Source: Orobanche coerulescens (lineage: Eukaryota > Streptophyta > Magnoliopsida > Lamiales > Orobanchaceae). Taken from it: a DNA stretch of 64,000 nt. Shown here piece by piece: positions 22,137-32,410 of the stretch. A program made the translations under genes and the position numbers. The notes beneath the pieces were generated by a model. It was given only the letters and a program-made list of their open reading frames with translations. It was not told the origin of the DNA and made no database searches. The DNA lies in assembly GCA_033398695.1 (NCBI GenBank), contig CM065805.1, positions 166,695,787 to 166,759,786 of the forward strand. Reading direction: 5' to 3'. Each line of letters starts with the position of its first letter. The first letter of the stretch is position 1.

Positions 22137-22317
22137 CCGCGCCGCGGGCCGCGGCCTAGCTTAAGTGTGCTGTGGACCTTGCCCATGCGCTGCCCACGCC
22201 TGGGCAATTTTTTCCTTACGGGCCGCGGCTCAGAATGAGCGTGCCGCGGCCCCCGGTACAGTTTGTACCGGTTAGCTTGGAGTTGTGTCTATGCCGTGGC
22301 TTTAGCTCGATGCGACG
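22137..22317. repeat. GCCGCGGC palindrome cluster in A1 LTR
   Basis: It contains CGCCGCGGGCCGCGGCC, GGGCCGCGGCTC, GTGCCGCGGCCC and several one-base variants (GTGCTGTGGACC, ATGCCGTGGCTT, GACGCGGCCC). This is the same motif as the cluster between pol and ORF2 (15209-15540). Confidence 0.88.
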
Positions 22318-22455
22318 CGGCCCTTGACAAAAAAATGTCATTTTGGCCCGTTTTTCTTCGTTTAATCTTCCGGACTCTAATTTACTTCAAAACATATAAA
22401 CATAATGCATTAAAAGCTCATTTATGCATATTTAAACACAAAAATACATGTAACA

Positions 22456-23675
22456 ATATTCGACCGAACGCATCGCCTCGGGGTGCGCCTGTACTTTTTG
22501 TTAAGAAGAAGGATGGATCGCTTCGTTTATGCATCGACTATCCAAAATTAAACAAGTTGACCATCAAAAACAAGTACCCTTTGCCCAGGATCGACGATTT
22601 GTTTGATCAGCTTCAGGTAGCGACAGTCTTCTCGAAGATTGATTTATGATCGGGCTACTACCAGTTGAGGATTCGGGACAGTGATATACCGAAAGCTGCT
22701 TTTCGGATGAGATATGGCCATTACGAGTTTGTGGTTATTCCTTTCAGGCTAACCAATGCTCCAGCAGTGTTCATGCAGTTGATGAACAAAGTTTTTATTG
22801 AGTATTTGGATAAATTCGTAATCATCTTTATCGACGACATTCTCATCTATTCCCGGAGTTAGAAGGAGCACGCTCTACATCTCCAGACTGTGTTAGATAT
22901 TTTGAGAGCCGAGCAGATGTACGCGAAGTTCTCTAAGTGTGAGTTTTGGATCAAGGAAGTGATATTCCTCGGGCACGTGATTTCAGCGGAAGGAGTTCGG
23001 GTAGATCCGTAGAAGATAGAGGCAGTGATGGCTTGGGAGCCACCGAGAAATGTGAAGGAAGTGAGGAGTTTTCTGGGACTTGCAGGTTATTATCGTCGAT
23101 TTTTTGAAGGATTTTCTAAGATCGCTAGACAACTCACTCGGTTACTCCAGAAGACTCAGAAGTTCGAGTGGGACGCAGATAGACAAAATAGCTTTGATGA
23201 GTTGAAGAGACGGTTGACTACCACCCCCGTTTTAGCTTTGCCTCAGGAAAATGAGGATCTTATGGTGTATAGTGATGCTTCGGGCCTTAGGCTCGGGTGT
23301 GTTTTAAGGCATAGAGATAGGGTTATTACTTATGCGTCCCGTCAGTTGAAACCCTACGAAACAAACTACCCTACGCATGATTTAGAGTTAGCAGCGGTCG
23401 TCTTCGCTTTAAAAATCTGGAGGCATTATCTCTATGGGTCGTCGTGTAAGATCCACACTGATCACAAGAGTCTGAAGTATATCTTCAGTCAAAAGGAGTT
23501 GAATATGAGACAGCGTAGATGGTTGGAGTTAATTAAAGATTATGACCTCGAAATTCTTTACCATCCGGGTAAGGCTAATGTGGTGGCAGATGCGTTGAGT
23601 TGTAAGCCGATGGCACTACAGATGTTAGAGGTACTTACGCCTCAAAGCAAGATCCAACGGGATTTGATTTGTTAG
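22456..23675 (+). pseudogene. G1 reverse transcriptase and RNase H
   Basis: RT motifs: [60 protein letters not shown] and the catalytic FIDD in [11 protein letters not shown]. RNase [51 protein letters not shown]-like [11 protein letters not shown]. Premature stops occur at 22647 (TGA), 22860, 23010 and 23673 (TAG), consistent with CGA or CAG ancestors. The frame is otherwise continuous. Confidence 0.9.
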
Positions 23676-25168
23676 GATATCGAGGTTTGGGTCCAGAGAG
23701 TTCAGGGTCAGTTATGTGCATTAGAAATCACTCCGTCCTTGGTTGATGATATCAAGGCGAGGCAATATGATGATCCATTTTTAGTCCAGTTGAGAGAGGA
23801 CGTGAAGAAGGGGAAAGCCCCTGGATTTGTGGTTCAGGATGATGGAGTTTTGAGATTTCGCGGCAGGTTATGTGTACCGAGTGATATTGAGTTGAGACAG
23901 AAGAACTTAAGTGAAGCTCGTACTACGCCTTACTCCATACATCCTAGTACGAGCAAAATGTACAAGGATGTAAGGAGTAACTACTGGTGGAGCAATTTGA
24001 AGACGTACATTAGCGAGTTGTGGCAAAGTATTTGACCTGTCAGCAGGTTAAGATTGAGCATCAGCGGCCCGTGGGGTTATTACGACCACTTCCCATTCCG
24101 GAGTGGAAGTGGGAGGACATTTCTATGGATTTCATTACCAGTATGCCTAGGACTCGGACTTGAATGAACATGATTTGGGTTATTGTCGATCGACTAACCA
24201 AATCAGCTCATTTTCTGCGTATTAAGGATATTTGGGGGCCGGAGAGGCTAGCACGAGGGTTTATTGCAGAGATCGTGAGGTTACATGGGACTCATAGGAG
24301 TATTGTTTTGGATCAAGATGGCCGATTTGTATTGTATTTTTGGCAGGTTGTTCATCGAGCTTTGGGGACTGAGTTGAGACTCAGTACATCCTACCACCCT
24401 TAGACAGACGGGCAGTCAGAGCGGATGATACAGATACTGGAGGATATGTTGAGAGCCTGTGCTTTAGACTGGAAGGATGATTAGGAGTCACACTTGCCAT
24501 TGATCGAGTTCACATACAACAATAGTTGGCACGCCTCGATCAAAATGGCACCATTTGAGGCATTGTATGGGAGGAGGTGCAGATCACCATTGTGTTGGGA
24601 TGATGCATCCGAGTTAGTTGGTACCGAACCAGATATGGTAGTTGAGACGAGAGAGAAGATTACTTTGATTCGCGATAAGTTGTTGATGGCACAGAGTCGA
24701 CAGAAGTCTTATGCCGACACGCACCGCCGACCGTTGGAGTTTGAGGTGGGAGACCATGTGTTGCTTAAGGTTTCGCCTGTACATGGAGTTTACCGCTTCG
24801 GCCGAAAGGGTAAACTTAGTCCGAGATATATTGGACCGTTTGAGATTTTAGAGAGAGTTGGAGAGCTTGCATATCGGTTAGGCTTGTCGCCGTCTTTGAG
24901 TCACGTGCATAACGTGTTTCATGTTTCCTAGCTTAGGAGGTACGTACCAGACCCTAGCCATATTATTGATTTTGGAGAAATTGAGTTGGGGCCCGACATT
25001 ACCATCGAGGAGAGGCCGATTCAGATTTTAGAGCGTCGGGTGAAGCAACTTAGGCACAAAACCATTCCTTTGGTTAAGGTGCAGTGGTCGAGACATGGAT
25101 CCGAGGAAGCCACATGGGAGACGAAAGAAGATATGAAGTTGAGATACCCCGAGTTATTTGTGTTGTAA
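23676..25168 (+). pseudogene. G1 integrase with C-terminal chromodomain
   Basis: The segment runs from the zinc-binding HHCC region (IHPSTSKMYKDVR...[13 protein letters not shown], with a 1-nt frameshift near 24015) through the core ([42 protein letters not shown]) and the C-terminal barrel (YADTHRRPLEFEVGDHVLLKV). A chromodomain follows at about 24998-25168 (IQILERRVKQLRHKTIPLVK, WSRHGSEEATWETKEDM, YPELF). Stops at about 24161, 24401, 24482 and 24929. Chromodomains are thought to direct integration to heterochromatin, which fits the nested setting. Confidence 0.9.
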
Positions 25169-25184
25169 GTTTCGGGACGAAACT

Positions 25185-25203
25185 TATATTTAGGGGGAGT
25201 GAA
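25185..25203 (+). other. Polypurine tract of G1
   Basis: The sequence TATTTAGGGGGAGTGAA lies directly before TGTAATATCC. It is preceded by the inverted repeat GTTTCGGGACGAAAC at about 25170-25184. Confidence 0.85.
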
Positions 25204-25724
25204 TGTAATATCCGTACTTTTTATTTTGGTAATTTCTATTTTTGGTGTATGTTCATTCAGGATGACTCTCTTGTTACTGTTTTGGAATTCTGAATCTATT
25301 TTGTTCTTGGAATTTTTCTATTTGGACGAGTTTCGTAGATGTTTTTACGTATTTTCGTTTTGAGTTATGTTTTGTCGCATGTACGTTTGATTCTCGTTAA
25401 ACTCGTTCGATTTCGTTGTTTCTCTATTTCCATGAGTTCGTATGGTTGAGTTGCTCATGTTGTGAGTTTCGGATCGTTAATCCGAAATTGTATCGTGGTT
25501 TTCGGACGTTTGGGCCGTTTTGTAATTTTCTAGAAGTTAAGGGAATTTTATATTCTTTGTTGTATTTTGGATTCCCCGATAGTCGGAAATGTATTTTCTT
25601 TCAGCACATAGCTTCTTCTTCATGGATACCTCGTGTTTACGCTTCTACGTTCTGTCCTTGTGTTGCGTTCCATCTTTGTATCCTATGCAGGAAATGGTGT
25701 TCAGCAGTGTGGAACTGCTGCATG

Positions 25725-25924
25725 CATAACGCACGTTATGCATGCTTTTTAGCGTGCGCTATCGATACCTGCATAACGTACGTTATGCTTTAGAGGTAAC
25801 CTACGTTATGGCCTTCATTAGATAGTACAGAATGTTCTGCCAGCCTCTTACGTACGTTAACTTGTCAGGAATTACGTACGTAAACCTCATAGCGTACGTT
25901 AACTATTTGTGTTAACGTACGTAA
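25725..25924. repeat. TTACGTACGTAA / TAGCGTGCGCTA palindromes in G1 LTR
   Basis: Units include CATAACGCACGTTATG, TAGCGTGCGCTA, CATAACGTACGTTATG, TTACGTACGTTAA, TTACGTACGTAA, TAGCGTACGTTAA and TTAACGTACGTAAC. About eight occur in 200 bp. Confidence 0.92.
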
Positions 25925-25935
25925 CGCACTGTCAG

Positions 25936-25945
25936 GTATTTAAAT
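25936..25945 (+). promoter_or_regulatory. TATA-like box of G1 LTR
   Basis: GTATTTAAAT lies 11 bp downstream of the last palindrome. It is less canonical than the other TATA boxes of the window. Confidence 0.5.
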
Positions 25946-26558
25946 CATGAGTTGACCTCACACGCGTTATTTTTCTTCTTTTTCTTTCCCTTGCTCGCGA
26001 TGGGAGTTCTTCAGGCGATTTGGAGCGATTCGTGCAGAGCAGTCCGTAGAGTTCCTCCGTAGATCGATTATTGTGTTCCAAGTGAGGTTTATCATCATCG
26101 TAATCATCCTTCTCCATCTGAATCGAGGTATATTTCATTAGAACCCTAGTTTTTAGGGATTTCGGGATTTTGACATGATTTTACCCTTTGAAACCGATTT
26201 AACTTTGATAAGTTGTTAGATTGTGATTGTATAGTCGTAGTCCCTTACTTTCAATATAGTTTAGCGGGTTAAACTTCTAACCGTTAATAGATTGGATGAC
26301 TTCGTAGTGACCGACGAATTGTTCCAACGGGTAGAATTAGGATGAATTTCTACGTTTCCGCAATATAGAGATTGTTTGTATATCATTATTTTATTAGGAA
26401 TGGATTTGTGAAGACTATTCGGACCGAAACCTTTCCTTTCACCGTTTCCGTCACGTCGTGTATTCAAGGCAAGTACATGTATTACATTTCGTTATGTGTG
26501 TTACGGTTTCGATATGAATGATGAATTATGATCTTTTGGGTTTGTGAGTTATTTGTCC

Positions 26559-26770
26559 TTCCACCCGGAGCGCGACGGGACGTCCGGGGGTCGATACTAA
26601 GGGGTACGGCTGCGGAAGTGGACTTAGGTGCGTGTGTGGTTGAACTTCCACCCGGAGTGTTCGACGGGGCGTCTGGGGGCCGATACTAAGGGGTACGGCC
26701 GCGGAAGCAGTTTCCCACTCGGAGCGTTCGACGGGGCGTCTGTGGGTCGATACTAAGGGGTACGGCCATG
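26559..26770 (+). repeat. Three-unit tandem repeat in G1 LTR
   Basis: Three units of about 60-85 bp start at 26559, 26645 and 26711. Each has CCAC(T)CCGGAG, CGACGGG, then the invariant GATACTAAGGGGTACGGC. It lies in the transcribed part of the LTR. Confidence 0.85.
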
Positions 26771-27336
26771 GGTTACTAGTTGTGGATGTTTGTGATATCG
26801 TGATGAGTTAGTAAACTGTTTTGGATGCCAATGTGATATTCCGGAATATGGCTTTTCAAATGTTTTCTGAATGAGATGATTGTATAAACCGTATCTGTAT
26901 ATAATGTAATATAATTGTATACTTGCACTAGCTATTCGAATATTAACCCCTTAAATGGGGTAAATGCGTCTTATGCATTTCAGGTATCGGTCGAGCTGAA
27001 GAGCTGCCACTGGATACGCATGCAAAGGATGGACCGACATGATGATGAGGCTCGAGTCTGTATTAGATGTTTTGTTATTATATCTACTTGGGTGTTGGAT
27101 ATTATCTTGTTTCTTTAATCTTGGTTAAAGTCCCATGCATGGACAATGAACTTGTATTTAACTTATTCTTCATGTACCTCCATTAAAATATTTTGGCCGA
27201 GGCCACTGCACTATTTTACTATGATTATTATGTCTTATGAGAATTGTTTGTGAATTTTGTGTCTTGTGTTAGCCTAGTAGACCTTATGAAGGTTTTACGG
27301 CGTGTAACGTCCCTTAAGTGAATTTGGGGTGTTACA

Positions 27337-27512
27337 ATATTTATCTTTTGAAGCGAAGTGGTTGCTACTTTTGATCTCTTCCTCAAAATCTTCTAGAGTA
27401 TGACCCTGCCTTAATCCGGACATTGTGTGAGCAACAAGCTACTGAATCTTGCTTGGACTTTGAAGTGGGTCGGACGAAACTTTTACTTCTCACAACTCTC
27501 AATTTTTTCTTT
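27337..27512. other. Unassigned sequence between G1 and A2 LTR
   Basis: About 176 bp follow the G1 LTR end but do not match the corresponding stretch of A2's other LTR (54677-54852). Similarity to that LTR begins at GCTCGGTTTTTCT (27513). I see no protein or known repeat here. Confidence 0.5.
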
Positions 27513-27620
27513 GCTCGGTTTTTCTTCTTTTTCCTCTGCTGCCCAGTCGTGAAGATGATGCTCCTCGTGTTCCAGCGTGAAGATGATGCTGATGATAATG
27601 CTAATGAATAATAATCTCAG

Positions 27621-27753
27621 TGTTGGGAGTATGCCCTCGAATGCCACTCAGAGGATGTTGAGTGAGGGCATTGTACTTGTAATTATGTAAATCATTAATA
27701 TAAGGCAATGGAAGTTTCTTTATTTACTGGTAGTTACTGGCATTCCTAACTCG

Positions 27754-27808
<55 letters not shown>

Positions 27809-29659
27809 ACTAGTCCGTGTATTTGAGAGCAAAACGTTCCACTCCTTATTGGATAAGGGGGTCGGCATTGGAAAGGTTTATAGCTCAAATACTTAATCGT
27901 TCGCAAGTCGATGAAACTTGACTGGACGCTAAGTTTATGTGAAGACTTGTATGACGTGTTCTTTGACATGGAGAGTGCCTGTCGAACACTAATGGTTAGT
28001 GGGAGCACACCTTATAGGTATGCTAATTAGACTAGTATACTCGAACCGACTCACACTCGATTCGTCACACGGATTTCACTCCGGGACAGTCAATGACGGA
28101 ATCGAAAGGTTGTGATAGGTATTCGTGAACCTTCGACTTGAGGATTTAGTAGGGATGTACTTGTGACGTCCAGATTTTCATTAGAGTAGTTCGACCCTAT
28201 AAACCGGAAGGTGGGGGTCAACCTCAACGTGCATCTTGACGGGAAAGTAGCAGGTTCTACTGAATACCAAGATAGAATTCTTTCTCCCGTTAGTGAGTGG
28301 GTTATATGTCCTATGCGGTTACTAGCAGATGAGATCATAAGTCTTTGGCCAAAGCATTGGAGCTAGTTGTTTGGATACACGAGAGCTCGATAATCTCGAT
28401 TTGCATTAACGCATGCATAGCGTCAAGTACAGATAGGGTTTGACTGACTGTGACCCTATAACTTGATCGGGACATTTGAAAGAAGGGTTTATACGTATAC
28501 TGGTATTCACGACAGAATGGTTCTTGAATGATCCCAATCATTCGTTCTCGGTTAAGTGCAGTGTAGGCCGCCAGGCTGGCTAGGTGGTGCTACTACTCTT
28601 TGGTTCCTCCCATTGCTGACTGAGACGGACCTACCGAGTCGCGCATTAGGATTGACGACGGAATGAATCGAGCTTATTATCTCATTATGAATATTAGATA
28701 TTAAATATCTAATTTGTGACATTGGATGTCTAAATCGATTTATTGGATAAATTGATTTACGGCCTAATGAATTAAATATATTACTGGGTGATTAATTTAA
28801 TTCATGAATATAATTATTTCTTGGAGAAATTAATTATGTTATTATGTATTTGATATGATTAATTAATTGGATTAATTAATCGATATAAATATATCGGAAC
28901 GGAATCGGAATTTATCTGTTTTGACTCACGGGAGTCCAAAACGGACCGAACTCGTCCGACACCTTCTAGATGGCCGCCCCAATCACCTACCCCTCAATTG
29001 GTCTTGGTCTTCACTTGGTGGGGTTCAATCCTTGTGACCAATCAAGGGCACAAAATATCACCTTGGGTGATTTTGTCAAAGGTAGGTGGAATGGAGAGAT
29101 ATGATGAGAATATATGTGAAGACCAAATCTCTTTTGCCTACATTTGATCTCACGTTTTTGAGAGAAGAAAGGAGAGAGGAAATAGTTTACAAAAGACTTC
29201 ATAATATTCATCATCTTCTTCATCATACATTCATATATTTTCTTGGAGAAAATATTTGTGAGATAGAGAGATAAAGATTAAACACTTAGAGTGTTGTAAT
29301 CGTGATAAGAAAGCTTCATCACCTAGCTCTAGCCGTATCCTTGGAGGATAGCAAGGTGATTGTCGTTCCGTTCGTTTCTCCGGCGCGTGGCAAGTAGAGG
29401 CGTTGTGTTTTCGACGTTGGATCATCCAAGGGCTTGGAGCGGATTGGATTCGTAGAGATCAAGCAAAGCTTAGGGAATAGCTCAAGAGAAGGATACCATT
29501 TAATTAACGGACTACGAGGTATTGTTTCTCGTATCTCTTGTATTTCGTTTATATATTCGTATATACGTAGCTCGATCGATCCTTGTAGGGATTCAGATCG
29601 AATTAATTTTCGTTTTACCGCTTCCGCTGGGCCTTCGTTTTAGGCACCGAATCCCAACA
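27621..29659 (+). repeat. 5' LTR of Copia B
   Basis: It runs TGTTGGGAGTATGCC to AATCCCAACA, with TGTTGGG/CCCAACA inverted termini. A TATA-like ATATAAATATAT lies near 28882. There is no palindrome cluster in this LTR. 3' LTR counterpart: 34890-36899. Confidence 0.92.
27757..27805. repeat. (AT)n microsatellite in Copia B 5' LTR
   Basis: A 49-bp pure AT run. The matching run in the 3' LTR (35026-35054) is 29 bp, so it changed length after insertion. Confidence 0.95.
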
Positions 29660-29660
29660 G

Positions 29661-29672
29661 TGGTATCAGAGC
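29661..29672 (+). other. Primer-binding site of Copia B
   Basis: TGGTATCAGAGC lies 1 nt after the 5' LTR, complementary to initiator tRNA-Met. Confidence 0.92.
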
Positions 29673-29956
29673 GTAGGTCTTGCGATCGTATATACGATAT
29701 TGGCATTTGGAATGCTCGATTAGATGGTGAATGATTTGGAATCATTTTAGTCATAATCGTGGTATATGTTTTTTGTTCGTAATAATTGTATTTTTCGTAA
29801 GTTTATGTCTAAATATAAATCTTAAATTTCTGGGAAATGTGATTTATATTGAAGATATGAAAGTCAGAAAATATTGATATTGGATATCCGATCGAAAATC
29901 TAGCCCCGAATCATCGTCGGACGACTTTTTGGTCAAAAGGTGCATTCTGGACGAGA

Positions 29957-30202
29957 GTGACTCGACCATGTCCTGGGTGACTCGGCCGTGTCCGGCAGTC
30001 TGCATAGTCACTGCCAGGCAGACCCGACCGTGTCAAGCGACACGGGCCGTGTCTGGCCGTCAGGCTTCCAGAAGTGACTCGACCATGTCAGGCGACACAA
30101 CCGTGTCTGGCTAGAATGTCTGGGACACTGCCGGCACGACCCGACCGTGTCAGGCGACACGGGCCGTGTCTGGCCGGCAGGATGCCGGCAGTGACTCGGC
30201 CA
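29957..30202. repeat. GACACGGGCCGTGTC palindrome cluster in Copia B leader
   Basis: Pairs of GACYCGACC(G/A)TGTC and GACAC(GGG/AA)CCGTGTC are separated by 4 nt, repeated three times (about 30021, 30074, 30140), with extra single units at 29957 and 29978. The cluster is about 290 bp downstream of the PBS, in the untranslated leader rather than in the LTR. The same composite is in the G2 LTR (59243-59275). Confidence 0.9.
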
Positions 30203-31411
30203 GGCAGGCCAGTTTTCACCCGGCTCAATTTTTCCGTGTTTTCTTGAAAATTAATCTCCCGCATGTTAAATTGGATTTAATATGATTAAAATGATTTATG
30301 GTATTTCATTTTACAAGGGAAATTTGATTAATTGGAATTTTAATGGGCGACCGAATTATTTTGAACGTTTTCATATTACCGATTATGTGAATCGATTGGA
30401 TCGGTTCGTATTGTTGATTGGATCACTGTATCTCTACGCTTTCCATTTATTTAGTATTTATTGGATGAATGCTTTTGAATGGGGATGTGGTTCGTGGACT
30501 TAGTTTTTGAATCGTTCGTTTTATTCGATTGGGTTGTAAAGGCCGTTTTGAGCCTATTTATTTTACTAGAAAAATTTGTATCTAGGATGCAATTTTCAAT
30601 GTAAAATTTATATGTAATGACGAAGACAGGAGGAAGATACGTTTCGAGAAGACGAAGATTCAAGATGAAGACTTGTAATTAGATTACGGAGTTTTTGTTT
30701 TCTAGGAACAGTACATGAACCACATGTTGGTAGCAACTAGGTTGTGAAGGGTTTTTTCATATTGTATGAATACCACAAACGTGCTAAAATGATTAATATG
30801 CAAAGTGTAACATTAATCGCGAAAATTCTCCCACAACAAATTATTAAGTTTATAAGGTTTCAAGGTTTTCCTTCCCTCCATCGAGTTTTCGGGAAATTGA
30901 AATCCAAACCAGATGTGCTATGCTTCCGAGTTATCAGGGTAGTCGTTCAGGGAGGATGGATAAATTACCGGAAGCGTATTGGATGCCTTCGGTTGGAGCA
31001 AATTTTATCCCTAGAAACCTGATAGGCTGCCGGATAAGATTCAATTGTGAAACTGATTTGCGTCGATGGTATAAACTTAACTTGTTCACAAACCATAGAA
31101 ACCGTATAGGTTGAGGGGAGTGAACAAGGGGAAAAAGAAGATTGAATCATCCATTAGATGGGTTGGTGTTGGATACCACTTTATGAAAATTAATAGACTA
31201 GAAACCTGTTCGGTTGCCCTCTATTAAGATTTCGATCACCACTATGAAGTAGTGCGACGATACTTCCGGATTTCACATGGGAGTGTGTTGTTCCGATAAA
31301 AATGTGGGAGTTGGGTAACAAGAATAGAAAAGACCTTAATTCTATACTCAGAACATAATTAAACGAGTCACTAATTGAACTGTTATACTTAATTCAGACA
31401 TAACTCTCAAT
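30203..31411 (+). other. Untranslated leader of Copia B
   Basis: About 1.2 kb of A/T-rich sequence precedes the gag ATG. Short open frames only; no recognisable protein. Confidence 0.6.
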
Positions 31412-32410
31412 ATGACAATGAATCCACTCGCAATTCTACTCGAAAAGAACACCTTAATCGGACCTAACTTTGTGGATTGGCTCCGCAACCTGATGATAGT
31501 CCTCAGTATAGAGGCACTGGGATACGTCTTAGAGACGGACATTCCAGCGCCTCCTGTGCGGACAAGAGCTAATCAGGAAGAGATTGAAAACCACGAAAAG
31601 TGGGTTAAGGATGATGTAAAAGTACGTGCTTACATGATGGCTTCTATGTCTAATGAGCTTCAGAGAGCTCATGAGAAAATGACTTCTGCTAGGCAGATTC
31701 TATCTCACTTAACCGAGCTTTATGGTGAGCACAGCAGAACTGTTAGATATGAGATATCCAAGCAACTGTTCGGTGCAAGAATGAAGGAAGGTGAGAAGGT
31801 TGAGAAACACGTCCTCAAAATGATATCCATGATCGAGAGATTGGAGGCTCTTGATTTTAAAATGAATAATTCTCTCCAAACTGACCTTATCCTTCAGTCT
31901 CTCCCTGTTTCCTTCTCACAGTTTGTTATGAACTTCAACTGCAATGAAATTGCATGTAACTTAGCTGGGCTAATGAAAAAACTGGTGACCGCTCAGTCTC
32001 AGATGAAGACTCCGCGGATGAAGGGGTCTGCCCTTGTGATTTCTTGTGGACCTCGAAGGTCTAAGAATAATAAGAAAAAGACCAAGAAGCAGATTGGACC
32101 AAAAGTTAAGGACCTTAAGGGTAAGGGCAAGGCCCCGATGGTTCCGAAGAACAAGAAGAAAAAGGACGCATGTCTCAAGTGCGGTGAGCTGGGCCACTGG
32201 GCAAGAGACTGTCCGATTCTTCATGGCGCTTCAGGTACAGAACTTTTAGTTTTGGAAACAAATTGTTCTGCTACTGTATTTTTTACTTCTAGGATACTGG
32301 ATTCTGGTGCTAGTTCTTATATTTGTACCGTGAATCAGGATCTGGAACAAAGTAGGAAGATTGGAGCTGGAGAAGTGATGGTCACTGTCGGAAGCAGGCA
32401 TAGTGTCTAG
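31412..32410 (+). pseudogene. Copia B gag and start of protease
   Basis: ATG at 31412; the capsid region includes LIGPNFVDWLRNLMIVLSIE (residues ~16-35) and QILSHLTELYGEHSRTVRYE. A basic linker leads to a CCHC knuckle (CLKCGELGHWARDC, residues ~253-266), then the protease active-site motif DSGAS near residue 296. A TAG at 32408-32410 interrupts the polyprotein; the same frame continues on the far side, consistent with a CAG ancestor. Confidence 0.9.

Larger units (their letters stand above)
13829..22455 (-). mobile_element. Athila-type Gypsy element A1, truncated at its 3' end
   Basis: The order on the minus strand is 5' LTR (22455-21191), PBS, gag, aspartic protease, RT, RNase H, integrase, a non-coding interval with a palindrome cluster, and ORF2 in the env position, cut at 13829 by element A. 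The 3' LTR is not in the window. At 22455 the LTR interrupts the RT frame of chromovirus G1. Coding frames are broken by a handful of stops and 1-nt indels but are otherwise well preserved. Confidence 0.9.
21191..22455 (-). repeat. 5' LTR of A1
   Basis: The LTR runs on the minus strand from TGTTACATGTATTT at 22455 to ATACGTAACA at 21191, with inverted terminal TGTTAC/GTAACA. It has the palindrome cluster at 22137-22317 and a TATA box at 22041-22050. The outer end sits inside the G1 RT frame, next to ATATT, the probable target-site duplication; the partner copy is off-window. Confidence 0.88.
22456..27336 (+). mobile_element. Chromovirus G1, 5'-truncated by A1
   Basis: Plus-strand pol from mid-RT to chromodomain is followed by a PPT and a complete 3' LTR. 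The missing 5' half (5' LTR, gag, protease, start of RT) lies left of the A1 insertion and outside the window. At 27336 it abuts sequence leading into A2's 3' LTR. Confidence 0.9.
25204..27336 (+). repeat. 3' LTR of G1
   Basis: It runs from TGTAATATCCGTAC to GGGGTGTTACA, 2133 bp. U3 holds the palindrome cluster (25725-25924) next to a TATTTAAAT box; the transcribed part holds a three-unit tandem repeat (26559-26770). The remainder shows no protein. Confidence 0.9.

Noticed and set aside
27757..27805. AT repeat as a functional element
   Set aside because: Simple microsatellite with length difference between paired LTRs; ordinary slippage.
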